Assembly (NCBI GenBank): GCA_035700805.1
Contig: DASSOG010000046.1
Span: 6,429-70,428, forward strand
Source of the DNA: JAGWRI01 sp035700805
GTDB taxonomy: Bacteria; Gemmatimonadota; Gemmatimonadetes; Gemmatimonadales; Gemmatimonadaceae
Length of the DNA: 64,000 nucleotides
Direction: 5' to 3'
A program made the position numbers and the translations under genes. Each line of letters begins with the position of its first letter. Position 1 is the stretch's first letter. The notes under the pieces are model-generated. The model did no database searches. It was given only the letters and a program-made list of their open reading frames with translations, and was not told the DNA's origin. Positions 24,880 to 34,029 of the stretch are shown piece after piece.

Positions 24880-26048
24880 GCAAGCGGGCGGCAATTGTCG
24901 TGCTGGACGGCGTGGGCATCGGCGCAGCGCCGGACGCGTCGGCCTACGGCGACGTGGGCAGCGACACACTCGGCAACCTCTCGCGCGCCGTGCCGGGAGG
25001 ATTCGACCTTCCGAACCTGCAGCGCGCCGGGCTGGGCAACATCGCGCCGCTGGCGGGTGTCCAGCGCGCGGAACCCGCGACCTGCGCCTGGGGGCTCATG
25101 GAGCCCAAGTCGGCCGGCAAGGACAGCACCACCGGGCACTGGGAGCTGGCGGGGCTGCATCTGGCCCGGCCGTTCCCCACGTTTCCGCACGGCTTTCCGC
25201 GGGCCGTGGTGGACGACTTTGCGCAGCGCACCGGACGCGGGGTCCTTGGCAACGTGGTGGGGAGTGGCACCGTGATGCTCGAGCGGTACGGCGCCGAGCA
25301 CGAACGCACGGGAAAGTGGATCGTTTATACGTCCGCCGACTCGGTGTTCCAGGTGGCCGCCCACGAACAGGTGGTGCCGCTGGCCGAGCTGTACCATGCG
25401 TGCGAAGTGGCGCGCGGCATGCTGACGCCGCCGCACGACGTCTCCCGCGTCATCGCGCGCCCGTTCACGGGCGCGGCGGGCTCGTACACGCGGACGCCCA
25501 ATCGACGCGACTTCTCCATTGCCCCGCCGGGCGAGACACTGCTCGACGCGCTGGTGGCGGCCGGTATTCCGACGGCCGGCGTAGGGAAGGTGGACGACCT
25601 CTTTGCCCGGCGAGGCATCGCGTCGCACCATTACGCCGACAATGCGCAGGGGCTGGCGGCCATTGCGCGGTGGCTGGACGCGGACGACGGTGGGTTCCTC
25701 TTTGCCAACCTGCTAGATTTTGACCAGCAATTCGGGCACCGAAACGACGTTCCGGGGTTCTATGGGGCGTTGCGCCAGCTCGATGCTGCGCTGCCCGTCC
25801 TGTTGTCTGCCCTCCGCGAGGACGACCTGCTGTTCATTACGGCCGATCACGGAAACGACCCGACTACCGCATCCACCGATCACGCACGCGAGTGCGTGCC
25901 GTTGCTGGCTGCCGGTCCCCGTGTCCGCGCTCGCGATCTTGGTCGCCGGGCGACGTTCTCCGACCTGGGCGCGACGGTCGCCGAGTGGTTCGGCCTGGGC
26001 TTCCGCGGACGCGGCACGTCGTTCCTGCCGGCACTGGTGGCGGCGTGA
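24876..26048 (+). CDS. deoB: Phosphopentomutase
   Basis: A 390-residue alkaline-phosphatase-superfamily enzyme that interconverts ribose/deoxyribose 1- and 5-phosphates in nucleoside salvage. Metal-binding and catalytic landmarks are VVLDGVGIGAAPDA at the N terminus, SAGKDSTTGHWELAG (containing the phosphorylated Thr), NLLDFDQQFGHRND and FITADHGNDPTT near the C terminus. Length matches DeoB. The start overlaps the alr stop, and its own stop overlaps the GTG start of the cytidine deaminase gene, so the three are translationally coupled. Confidence 0.96.
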   Translation: MSKRAAIVVLDGVGIGAAPDASAYGDVGSDTLGNLSRAVPGGFDLPNLQRAGLGNIAPLAGVQRAEPATCAWGLMEPKSAGKDSTTGHWELAGLHLARPFPTFPHGFPRAVVDDFAQRTGRGVLGNVVGSGTVMLERYGAEHERTGKWIVYTSADSVFQVAAHEQVVPLAELYHACEVARGMLTPPHDVSRVIARPFTGAAGSYTRTPNRRDFSIAPPGETLLDALVAAGIPTAGVGKVDDLFARRGIASHHYADNAQGLAAIARWLDADDGGFLFANLLDFDQQFGHRNDVPGFYGALRQLDAALPVLLSALREDDLLFITADHGNDPTTASTDHARECVPLLAAGPRVRARDLGRRATFSDLGATVAEWFGLGFRGRGTSFLPALVAA

Positions 26049-26500
26049 AGGCGAGCGCCGCCGAGGGAAAGGCCCAGGTAGAAGCGCGCGTCGCCGCGGC
26101 ACTGGGTGAACTGCGCGCGCACGCGGGCACCGCGATGGAGCGCGCGTACGCGCCCTATTCGCACTTCCGCGTGGGGGCCGCGCTCCTGACGGCCGATGGG
26201 TTCATTGCGGACGGGTGCAACGTGGAGAGCGCGGCGTTCCCGGCTGGCGTGTGCGCGGAACGCGTGGCCCTGGGTTCCGCGGTCACTGCCGGACACCGCG
26301 AATTTCTGGCGTTGGCCATTGCCACCGAGGCGGACCAGCCCACGCCGCCGTGCGGAACCTGCCGGCAGGCGCTCATGGAGTTCGGCGCCGACCTGGTGGT
26401 GCTGAGCACCACGCGCGGCGGCCAGGAAGCACGCTGGACGCTGGGCGAGTTGCTGCCGATTGCATTCACGCCCACCGCGCTTGGTCGCGGTGGCCACTGA
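26045..26500 (+). CDS. cdd: Cytidine deaminase
   Basis: A 151-residue zinc enzyme deaminating cytidine/deoxycytidine to uridine. The short homotetrameric type is indicated by length and by YAPYSHFRVGAALL, GCNVESAAFPAGVCAERVAL (Cys ligand and catalytic Glu) and PPCGTCRQALMEF (two Cys ligands). GTG 26045 overlaps the deoB stop and precedes the first conserved residues. Together with deoB it feeds nucleosides into central metabolism. Confidence 0.94.
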   Translation: MKASAAEGKAQVEARVAAALGELRAHAGTAMERAYAPYSHFRVGAALLTADGFIADGCNVESAAFPAGVCAERVALGSAVTAGHREFLALAIATEADQPTPPCGTCRQALMEFGADLVVLSTTRGGQEARWTLGELLPIAFTPTALGRGGH

Positions 26501-26506
26501 CGCGCC

Positions 26507-27823
26507 GTGAACCGTTTCCGTCCTGCCTTCCGCCTGCGGCCGCTTGCCGTGCTCCTTGCCTTCGCGGGCGTCGCGGCCGTCGCGGCGTGCACTGACAACC
26601 TGGAGTCGGATGCGGGATGCCCGCTCCTGTGCCCCGGCCAGGATGTAGCGCTCCGCGACACCGTGCTCGACGCCGTGATGGTGGACTCGTCTGTTGCGGG
26701 GTTCCCGGCCATCGGCACGGAGTCGTATTTGCTCATCGGCACACGGGGAGATACCACGGACACCCGTGGCATTTTCCGCTTCGATTCGCTGCCCACCACG
26801 TTCCGGCGCTCCGGCGTGCTGGTGGACTCGGCCATCCAGGCCGTGGACAGTGCGTACCTGCTCCTGCGGGTGGACACCCTGATCACCAAGCCCGGGGCCC
26901 CGGTGACGGTGAGTGTGTACGACGTGGAGACGGGGAGCACCGACAGCAGCGCGACCGACACGACCGTGGCGGTGCTGGCCCCGCTGTTCCGGGCGGATCG
27001 CCTGCTCGGCTCGGCCACGTTCGCTCCCGACTCGCTGACGGATACACTGCGCGTGCCCATCGTGAGTGATTCGCTGTTGGCGTTCATCACCGCCAACAAG
27101 CGGCTGCGGCTGGGCGTGCAGGTGACGGGCACGAATCGGGCGGAGCTGCTGATCGGCTCATCGAACAGCGCGCAGGCGGCGGAGATCACGTTCAAGCCGG
27201 TGGCGGCGGGTGACACGACGGGCGTCCCGCCCATGACCGTGCTGCTGCGCTCGTACACGCCCGTGGGGACCAGGCTGGCGTCGAACCTTCTGGATTATTT
27301 GATAGTGGTCAAGTCGCCGCCGGCGGCAGCGGTGCCGGTGGTGGCGGTGGGCGGGTTGCCGGGCCGCCGGCTCTACCTGCGGTTCAACCTGCCGCCTGGG
27401 ATCGTGGACTCATCCACCATCCTGCGCGCCACGCTGGAGCTGCACCAGGTGGCGAACCCTGGCGCTCCCGACGCGTCCGATTCGGTCGTGGTGTTGCCGC
27501 AAGCGGTGCTGGCTTCGGCGGCGGTGACCGACCTGACGCGGGCGCTGAGCATCATTGCCGATCCCGGTGACGTGGGGCTCGGCACGCAGGTGCGCTTTGC
27601 GCCGGCCGACAGCGGGTTGCGCGAGTTCGAGATGGTACAACTGGTGCGAGCGTGGCACCAGAACCTGGTGCCGGCGGACCCCCGCGCGCTGGCCATCCGG
27701 ACGCAGCTCGAGGGGGTATCGGCGGCGCTATTCTGGTTCTCTGCATCCGACGGCCCGCTCGCGCTGCGGCCGCGCATCCATGTCACCTACGTTCCGCGGG
27801 GCGCGGGGGGAGGCGCGCCGTGA
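26507..27823 (+). CDS. Lipoprotein with two beta-rich DNRLRE-like halves, unassigned
   Basis: A 438-residue exported lipoprotein; the signal peptide ends VAAVAACTDN with the lipobox Cys. Two halves each resemble the jelly-roll DNRLRE arrangement. The first has a GIFRFDSLP strand around residue 87 and ends near residue 235. The second starts GRRLYLRFNLPPGIVD and closes with RPRIHVTYVPRG. Both are rich in Ser/Thr/Asp and poor in Lys. DNRLRE domains are common in cell-surface proteins of unknown binding role. The gene starts at GTG six bases after cdd and overlaps the next gene by four bases, so it belongs to the same transcript as alr-deoB-cdd. Confidence 0.7.
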   Translation: MNRFRPAFRLRPLAVLLAFAGVAAVAACTDNLESDAGCPLLCPGQDVALRDTVLDAVMVDSSVAGFPAIGTESYLLIGTRGDTTDTRGIFRFDSLPTTFRRSGVLVDSAIQAVDSAYLLLRVDTLITKPGAPVTVSVYDVETGSTDSSATDTTVAVLAPLFRADRLLGSATFAPDSLTDTLRVPIVSDSLLAFITANKRLRLGVQVTGTNRAELLIGSSNSAQAAEITFKPVAAGDTTGVPPMTVLLRSYTPVGTRLASNLLDYLIVVKSPPAAAVPVVAVGGLPGRRLYLRFNLPPGIVDSSTILRATLELHQVANPGAPDASDSVVVLPQAVLASAAVTDLTRALSIIADPGDVGLGTQVRFAPADSGLREFEMVQLVRAWHQNLVPADPRALAIRTQLEGVSAALFWFSASDGPLALRPRIHVTYVPRGAGGGAP

Positions 27824-28965
27824 GGCACCGACTGATGAAGGCGGGTCTGGCGGTTCTCGTCGCGGGCGCGCTGGCACCGGGGCTGGCCGGGGCGCAGGGG
27901 ACACTCAGCGTACAGGGGCTCGGGTATCCGCCGGGGCAGTTGAGCGCTCGTTCCCTGGGTACGGGTGGCGCGCTGGCCGAGATGGATCCCACGTCGCCCC
28001 TCAATCCCGCGGCCATCATTGAATTCAACGCGCCGGCGCTCTCCATCCAGATGGCGCCGGAGTTCCGGCGCGTGACCAATGGCGCGACGTCGGGCAATTC
28101 GAGCACGCAGCGGTTTCCCGTGTTCATCGGCGCCCTCCCGTTCGGCCAGCGGCTGATGGTGGGCGTGTCGTCCTCGACGCTCCTGGACCGGAGCTGGAGC
28201 ACCACGGCGCCCCTGTCCCAGGTCATTCGCGGCGATACCGTGCAGTTCAATTCCAACACCACCAGCGATGGGGCGGTGAACGACGTCGCAGTCATCGCGG
28301 CCTACACCGTGCGCCCGTGGCTGCGCGTGGGCGTGGCCGCGCATGGCTTTACCGGTCGCGATGTCGTGACGGTACGGCGCACCTTCCAGGACACCGTGCG
28401 CTACGGCAACACCGTGGAACCCAGCACCAGCAGCTATTCCGGCAATGCGGTCTCGCTGGGGGTGGAATTGGTGCGCGCGACTGTGGGCGGCCTGGCCCTG
28501 TCGTATCGGCGGGGGGGCGCGCTGAACCAGATGGCGGGCGACTCGGTCATCGAGCGGGCGCACGTCCCCGACCGGTTCGGGGCGGGGGTGGTCTATACGG
28601 GATTGCGCAATGCCACGCTGGCCGCGCGCACGTCGTACGATCGGTGGTCCAGCCTTGGCACCCTGGGAGGCTCCCCCGCGCCAGCCCAGAATTCCTGGGA
28701 TACCTCGCTTGGCGCCGAGCTGGTGGGGCCCCACTTTGCCAGTATCCCGCTGACCTTCCGGCTGGGTGGGCGCATGCGCGACCTCCCATTCCCGGCGGCT
28801 GGACGACGCGTCCGCGATCTCTCCGTCGCGGGGGGACTGGGCCTCACGCTGGCTCAGGGGCACGCACTGCTCGACCTGTCGGCCACTCGTTCGCGACGCA
28901 CGGCAGGGATCGGCGCCACCGAGGCCGCGTGGACCATCGGTCTGGGCTTCACGATCCGTCCGTGA
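27820..28965 (+). CDS. Outer-membrane beta-barrel protein (FadL-like), unassigned
   Basis: A 381-residue exported protein. GTG 27820 overlaps the preceding stop; the signal peptide is LMKAGLAVLVAGALAPGLAGA, then QG. The mature start resembles FadL/OmpP1-type or PorV-type barrels: SARSLGTGGALAEMDPTSPLNPAAI, a Gly-rich segment with a conserved NPA, followed by repeated amphipathic strands such as RLMVGVSSSTLLDRSW and LRVGVAAHGFTG. It ends ATEAAWTIGLGFTIRP. It is probably a partner of the lipoprotein encoded just upstream. Transport or surface assembly are both possible; substrate unknown. Confidence 0.7.
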   Translation: MRHRLMKAGLAVLVAGALAPGLAGAQGTLSVQGLGYPPGQLSARSLGTGGALAEMDPTSPLNPAAIIEFNAPALSIQMAPEFRRVTNGATSGNSSTQRFPVFIGALPFGQRLMVGVSSSTLLDRSWSTTAPLSQVIRGDTVQFNSNTTSDGAVNDVAVIAAYTVRPWLRVGVAAHGFTGRDVVTVRRTFQDTVRYGNTVEPSTSSYSGNAVSLGVELVRATVGGLALSYRRGGALNQMAGDSVIERAHVPDRFGAGVVYTGLRNATLAARTSYDRWSSLGTLGGSPAPAQNSWDTSLGAELVGPHFASIPLTFRLGGRMRDLPFPAAGRRVRDLSVAGGLGLTLAQGHALLDLSATRSRRTAGIGATEAAWTIGLGFTIRP

Positions 28966-28968
28966 CCG

Positions 28969-30156
28969 ATGCTGGCGGAGACGAACGGGGGCCCCGCTGA
29001 CGCGCCGCTGATCCTGGTGGCCGACGACGTGGAGGCCAATGTCGAGCTGCTGTTCGACCAGCTCGCGGTGCTCGGCTTCCGCGCGGTGGCCGCCGTGGAC
29101 GGGCCATCGGCCGTGCAGGCCGCCTTTGAGCACCGCCCGGACCTCTGCATCCTGGATGTTGCCATGCCGCCTGGCGACCTCGGCTGCGACGAGCGCACCA
29201 CCGGATATGAGGTGTGCCGGCGGATCAAGCGGGACCCGCGCACGGCGCGAACGCCCGTGGTGTTCGTCACCGCCTTGAGCGACACGACCGATCGCGTGCG
29301 GGCCATCGAGGCGGGCGGCGATGACTTCCTGACCAAGCCCCACAACCGGTACGTGCTGGGGGCGCGCTTGCGCAGCCTGTTGCGCCTGAAGGGCGCGATG
29401 GATGCGCTGGAAGCCAGTTCGCGGAAGATGCGGGAACTGGAAAAATTGCGCGACGACCTCATGAAGATGATCGTGCACGACCTCAAGTCGCCGCTGGCCA
29501 GCGTGCTGGCCAACCTCGAGATGCTGCTGGACGAGGACTTCGGGCCCCTGGCGGACGCCCAGCGGCGCGCCCTCAAGGACGCGGAGGGCAAGGCGGAGGA
29601 CCTGCTGCGCCTGATCGAGGACCTGCTGGAGATCCGGCGCATCGAGGAGACCACCATCGCCCTCAAGCTGGAAACCCTGACGCCGAGCGCGCTGCTGCGC
29701 GACGTCATTCAGGAGTGGGGCACCCGATTCCGCCAGGACGGCGCGACGGCCACCGTGGACGTGCCCGACGGCACGCCCGATTTTTCCGGCGACCGCGCGC
29801 TGCTGCGGCGCGTCCTGGGCAACCTGGTCCAGAATGCGCTCACGCACTCGGCGCAGGCCGTGCACCTCCAGGTGAGCGCCCGGGCCGATGGCGAGCGGGT
29901 GCTGTTCACCGTGGCGGACGACGGGCCGGGCATCGCGCCGGAGTACCAGGAAGTGATCTTCCGGAAATTCGAGCAGGTGCGTACGCCGAACGCGCCGCAA
30001 CTGCGGGGTTCCGGGCTGGGCCTGGCCTTCTGCAAGCTGGTGGTGGAGGCGCACGGCGGTCGCATCTGGGTCCAGAGCGCCGGGCCGGGACAGGGGAGCG
30101 CGTTTCACTTCGCGCTGCCCATCCACCCGCCGGCCCCGTCGGTGGCGCAGCCGTGA
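28969..30156 (+). CDS. Cytoplasmic hybrid protein: receiver domain plus histidine kinase
   Basis: A 395-residue soluble signalling protein with reversed order. An N-terminal receiver domain (phosphoacceptor Asp63 in CILDVAMP, Lys of FLTKPHN) is joined by a short coiled segment to a HisKA dimerisation domain (His170 in IVHDLKSPLAS). A HATPase_c domain follows with N box NLVQNALTH, G1 DDGPGIAP and G2 GSGLGLAFCK. There is no membrane segment or PAS domain. Such proteins take phosphate from, or are gated by, another kinase and act as relays. It begins three bases after the barrel gene and ends the operon; no DNA-binding response regulator lies nearby. Confidence 0.92.
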   Translation: MLAETNGGPADAPLILVADDVEANVELLFDQLAVLGFRAVAAVDGPSAVQAAFEHRPDLCILDVAMPPGDLGCDERTTGYEVCRRIKRDPRTARTPVVFVTALSDTTDRVRAIEAGGDDFLTKPHNRYVLGARLRSLLRLKGAMDALEASSRKMRELEKLRDDLMKMIVHDLKSPLASVLANLEMLLDEDFGPLADAQRRALKDAEGKAEDLLRLIEDLLEIRRIEETTIALKLETLTPSALLRDVIQEWGTRFRQDGATATVDVPDGTPDFSGDRALLRRVLGNLVQNALTHSAQAVHLQVSARADGERVLFTVADDGPGIAPEYQEVIFRKFEQVRTPNAPQLRGSGLGLAFCKLVVEAHGGRIWVQSAGPGQGSAFHFALPIHPPAPSVAQP

Positions 30157-30232
30157 GGCCGTCCTGCCTGGCGGGGTCACGGCAACGTTCTGTGAGGCCG
30201 CTATCTTTGGCGGGAACCCACTTCCTCGCGCC

Positions 30233-31576
30233 ATGACGACCTCCAGCCAGCCCACCGTGTTCATCGAGACCTACGGGTGCCAGATGAATGTCAGCGACTC
30301 CGAGCTCATGCTCGGCTCGCTGCTGGCGGAGGGGTACGTCGAAGAGCAGGACCCCGCGCGGGCCGACGTGATCCTGATCAACACGTGCGCCATCCGGGAC
30401 CACGCGGAGCAGCGCGTGCTGGGCCGGGTGGGCGAGCTGAAGCGGGACATGAAGCCCGAGGCCGTGATGGGGGTGACCGGGTGCATGGCGCAGCGGCTGG
30501 GCCCCCGGCTCCTCGATTCCGCTCGGCATGTCAGTTTCGTGATAGGTCCCGATGGCTACCGGGCGCTGCCGGCGCTGGTGCAGGCGGCGCGCCGGGGCGA
30601 ACGGCGGGTGGCGACGTCGTTCGACATGGAGGAGCACTACGAGGACTTCACGCCGCGGCGGTTTGACCGGGTCAAGGCGTGGATTCCCGTGCAGCGCGGG
30701 TGCGACTACCGATGCACGTACTGCATCGTGCCCACCACGCGGGGGGCGGAGCGGAGCCGGCAGATGGCCGACGTGGTGGGCGAGGTCCGCCAGGTGGTGG
30801 ACGAGGGCATGAGCGAAGTAGTACTTCTGGGGCAGACGGTGAATTCGTACCACGACGGCGCGCACGATTTTGCCGACCTGCTGCGCGCCGTGGGGGCCGT
30901 GCCCGGCGTGCGCCGCGTGCGGTTCACCAGTCCGCATCCCAACGACTTCTCCGACCGCGTGATCGACGCGCTGGCCGAAGTGCCGGCTGTGTGTGAGCAC
31001 GTGCACCTGCCCATGCAGTCGGGCAGTTCCCGCGTGCTCAAGCGCATGCTGCGCCGCTACACCCGCGAGGGTTACCTGGAGTGCGTGGCGCGGTTGCGGG
31101 CGGCCATTCCCGGGCTGGAACTCACCACCGACGTGATCGTCGGCTTTCCCGGCGAGACGGAGCAGGATTTTGAGGAGACGCTGAGCCTGGTGCGCGCCGT
31201 GGGGTTCGCCGACGCCTTCACCTTCAAGTTCTCGCCGCGCGAGGGGACGCCCGCCACGCGCATGCCGGCCAGCGACACCGTGGACGACGCGGTGGCTGCC
31301 GCGCGGCTCACGCGGCTGGTGGAGACCGTGCGCGAGGGCGCGCGGCAGCGGAACCTCGCGGCGCTGGGCCGGCGCGTGGAAGTGCTGGTGGAGAAGGAAG
31401 CGCGGCGCGGCGGCGACCTGCTGCAAGCCCGTACGCGCGACTTCAAGACGGTGCTGATCGCCGGCGATGCCAGCATGCTGGGGCGCTATTACACCGTGGA
31501 ACTCACCGGCACCACGGGGTCCACCTTCACGGGGGGCATCGTCCCGGACCGCGCCCCCCTGCCCATGGCGGGATGA
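30233..31576 (+). CDS. miaB: tRNA-2-methylthio-N6-dimethylallyladenosine synthase
   Basis: A 447-residue radical SAM methylthiotransferase that adds a methylthio group to i6A37 of tRNAs reading UNN codons. Domains in order are the UPF0004/MTTase domain with its three cluster cysteines (ETYGCQMN at Cys16, INTCAIRD, VTGCMAQR), the radical SAM core with Cys157/Cys161/Cys164 in GCDYRCTYCIV, and a C-terminal TRAM domain. MiaB rather than RimO or MtaB is favoured by the ETYGCQMN start and by total length. A -10-like TATCTT sits at 30202-30207, 25 bases before the start, without a clear -35. The stop overlaps the comFB-like start. Confidence 0.95.
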   Translation: MTTSSQPTVFIETYGCQMNVSDSELMLGSLLAEGYVEEQDPARADVILINTCAIRDHAEQRVLGRVGELKRDMKPEAVMGVTGCMAQRLGPRLLDSARHVSFVIGPDGYRALPALVQAARRGERRVATSFDMEEHYEDFTPRRFDRVKAWIPVQRGCDYRCTYCIVPTTRGAERSRQMADVVGEVRQVVDEGMSEVVLLGQTVNSYHDGAHDFADLLRAVGAVPGVRRVRFTSPHPNDFSDRVIDALAEVPAVCEHVHLPMQSGSSRVLKRMLRRYTREGYLECVARLRAAIPGLELTTDVIVGFPGETEQDFEETLSLVRAVGFADAFTFKFSPREGTPATRMPASDTVDDAVAAARLTRLVETVREGARQRNLAALGRRVEVLVEKEARRGGDLLQARTRDFKTVLIAGDASMLGRYYTVELTGTTGSTFTGGIVPDRAPLPMAG

Positions 31577-31860
31577 CCAACCTGCTGGAGGACGTGGTGC
31601 GTGAGATGCACGCCGAACTCCTCACGCGCAACGCAGGATTCTGCCGTTGTGCGCAGTGCGCGGATGACGCGACGACGCTGGTGCTGAACCAACTTCGCCC
31701 CCGCTACGCCAACACCGCCCGCGGGTGGGCGCTGGCCAACCTCGAGCTGCGCAGCGACCAAGGGCGCGCCGAACTGGCCGTGCGCGTGCTCGACGCGATG
31801 CGCCGCGTGGCCCAGATGCCGCGGCACGCACATTCCCCGGGGACGGACGCCACGAGCTGA
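31573..31860 (+). CDS. ComFB-family (late competence development) protein
   Basis: A 95-residue cytoplasmic protein. The N-terminal helix LLEDVVREMHAELL followed by the paired cysteines of FCRCAQCADDATTLVLNQL and RPRYANTARGW matches the ComFB family, first named from the Bacillus comF operon and since linked to cyclic-di-nucleotide binding in some bacteria. Its start overlaps the miaB stop (ATGA), and comEC follows 36 bases later, so context supports a link with DNA uptake. The role in transformation itself is not established for most members. Confidence 0.85.
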   Translation: MTNLLEDVVREMHAELLTRNAGFCRCAQCADDATTLVLNQLRPRYANTARGWALANLELRSDQGRAELAVRVLDAMRRVAQMPRHAHSPGTDATS

Positions 31861-31896
31861 CCCCACGCCGCGGCGACTCTCTCACGCCGCGGCGCC

Positions 31897-34029
31897 ATGC
31901 CACTGCTGGCCCTGGGCGTCGTCGCGTACGCCGGCGGCCTCCTGCTCGGCTTCTCCGGACACGCCATGCTGGCCGCCGCGCTGGCGTTTGCGACGGCCTG
32001 GGTGGCCGTTCACCTCCGGCGGATCACGCCCGCGGCGCTGACGCTGCTCATGGCAGGAGGTGCGGCTACCGCGGCGTCGGCGTCGGCGCGGGATCGGGCG
32101 TGCCTCGATGCGGCCCTGCGCACCGGGCGCGTGGTGGTGGCCTTTGATGCCGCTGCGGACGCCGGTGTCTTTGCGCGCGGATGGGCGGTGCGGTGCCACG
32201 TGCCCGTGTCCGTCGCTGTGGTGGCCGGCAGCGCGCACGCCGGCGACGTGGTGGTGGTTCGCGGTCGCGTGGGTCGGGGGCGGCGCGGCCTGGACGTCCA
32301 GGCCGCGGAGCTGGGCGCGCCGGTGGCCATGGACCGGATGCGGCGGTGGCGCGCGGCCGCGGGGGAACGCGTGGATCTGCTGTTCGGGAGCGATGCCCCG
32401 CTGGCGCGCGCGCTGCTGGTGGCCGACCAGGGGCAGATTCCGGCGGAGGTGCGCAGTCAATTTGCCGCCGCGGGACTGGCGCACATGCTCGCCATTTCCG
32501 GGTTGCACGTGGGCCTGATTGCGCTGGCGGTGGCGCTGGTGCTCGACCTGGCGCGGGTGAGCCGGAGGCGCGCGGAAGTGGTAACGGTGGTCGCTGTCGC
32601 GGGCTATGTGCTGCTGCTGGGCGCCCCCGCGCCCGCGGCACGCGCGGCGGCGATGCTGGGTGTGCTCGTGGCGTCGCGCCGGCTGCAGCGGCCCACCTCG
32701 CCGTGGGCGGTGCTGGCCATTGGGGCGGCGCTCCCGCTGCGCGACCCGCGCGCGGTGCTGAGCGTGGGGTATCAGCTCAGCGTGGGCGGCGTCGCCGCGC
32801 TGATCGCGGCGTCGGCGCTTGCGGGCCGGTGGCGGGGGCTGGCGCGCCGGCCGAAGTTCGCGCGCGCCCTGATCGGCACGATGCTGGCGTCCACCGTGGC
32901 CACGATCGTCACGGCGCCGCTGGTGGCGTGGAACTTCGGACGGCTCAGCCTGGTCGGTCCGCTGTCCAACGTGGTCGCGGCACCGATCATGGGGATGGTG
33001 CAGCCCATGCTGTTCGTGGCGCTGGTGCTGTCGCCCGTGCCTGGGCTGGCACACTGGTTTGTAGATGGCGCCCATCCGCTGCTGCGTGCATTCAACTTTG
33101 TGGCAAGCGTGGCCGCGGCCGTGCCGGGCGGTTCCGTGGTGGTGTTGCCCTCCGCGCTCACGGTGGTGCTCGGCGTGGTGTTCGCGGTGGCGCTCGTGAC
33201 CGCGTGCGTCAGCCGCTTTCCCGCGCGCGCGACGGTGCTGGCGCTCGGTGCGTTGACCGCCTTGGCGTGGCGGCCCATGGTGCCGATGGCCCCTGGCCGC
33301 GCGTCATTTCACGTGATCGATGTGGGGCAGGGGCATGCCTTTGCGATGCGCACGGCCCGCGGCCGCTGGATCGTGATGGACGCCGGGCGTCGCTGGATGG
33401 CGGGCGACGATGGCCGTCGCACCATCGTGCCGTACGTGGCCCATCGCGGGGGATCGGTGCCCTGGTTCGTCCTCACCGGAGATCGCCCCGACGATGCAGG
33501 TGGCGCTGCCAGCGTGGTCTCGCAGCTGCACCCGGGTGGCGTGCTGGATGGTGGCAGCGGACGCGGGTCCGCGGCGTATCGGGAGATGCTCCTGGCCGCG
33601 CGGAACGCCGGGGCCTCCTGGCGCCGCGCCGAATCCGGTGATTCGCTGGTGGTGGATGACGTCGTGCTGCGAGTGCTGCGGCCGCGCCACGGAACCGGCC
33701 GGGATGGGATTGCCGTCGTCGCGGAGACCGATGGCATGCGCGTGGTGGTTGCGCCGGATCTCCCGTCCGCATCGATAGACGAACTGGCCGCACCGGGGAC
33801 GGCCGGGCGTAGCGACAGGGTGGCGCCCGATGTGCTTATCACCCGCGACGTCGCGCGCATCGGCCCTCGGGCGGTCCCGGCGGACCTGCTGCCGGGCATC
33901 ACGGTCTATGCCGACGGCGACTCACTGCTCCTTGCCTCGGACGGGGATCAGTGGCGCGTGGCCCGCCAGACTTGCTCCCGTCGGGCGACCCCGCCAGCTT
34001 CCCCTGACTGTCACCCCAATCCGCCGTGA
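31897..34029 (+). CDS. comEC: ComEC/Rec2 DNA-uptake channel with degenerate C-terminal nuclease-like domain
   Basis: A 710-residue inner-membrane protein. The N terminus has two hydrophobic segments and a small OB-like soluble domain (DVVVVRGRVGRGRRGLDVQA). Residues about 180-460 are the competence domain with the hallmark AGLAHMLAISGLHVGLIAL and eight or more membrane segments. The C-terminal metallo-beta-lactamase-like domain keeps FHVIDVGQGHAFAMRT, but the metal-binding motif (normally HxDxDH) reads LTGDRPDDAGG, and the later HHGS-type motif reads APDVLITRD. ComEC conducts single-stranded DNA into the cytoplasm; the C-terminal domain is proposed to degrade the other strand, and here that activity looks lost. 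Its stop overlaps the fbp start. Confidence 0.9.
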   Translation: MPLLALGVVAYAGGLLLGFSGHAMLAAALAFATAWVAVHLRRITPAALTLLMAGGAATAASASARDRACLDAALRTGRVVVAFDAAADAGVFARGWAVRCHVPVSVAVVAGSAHAGDVVVVRGRVGRGRRGLDVQAAELGAPVAMDRMRRWRAAAGERVDLLFGSDAPLARALLVADQGQIPAEVRSQFAAAGLAHMLAISGLHVGLIALAVALVLDLARVSRRRAEVVTVVAVAGYVLLLGAPAPAARAAAMLGVLVASRRLQRPTSPWAVLAIGAALPLRDPRAVLSVGYQLSVGGVAALIAASALAGRWRGLARRPKFARALIGTMLASTVATIVTAPLVAWNFGRLSLVGPLSNVVAAPIMGMVQPMLFVALVLSPVPGLAHWFVDGAHPLLRAFNFVASVAAAVPGGSVVVLPSALTVVLGVVFAVALVTACVSRFPARATVLALGALTALAWRPMVPMAPGRASFHVIDVGQGHAFAMRTARGRWIVMDAGRRWMAGDDGRRTIVPYVAHRGGSVPWFVLTGDRPDDAGGAASVVSQLHPGGVLDGGSGRGSAAYREMLLAARNAGASWRRAESGDSLVVDDVVLRVLRPRHGTGRDGIAVVAETDGMRVVVAPDLPSASIDELAAPGTAGRSDRVAPDVLITRDVARIGPRAVPADLLPGITVYADGDSLLLASDGDQWRVARQTCSRRATPPASPDCHPNPP

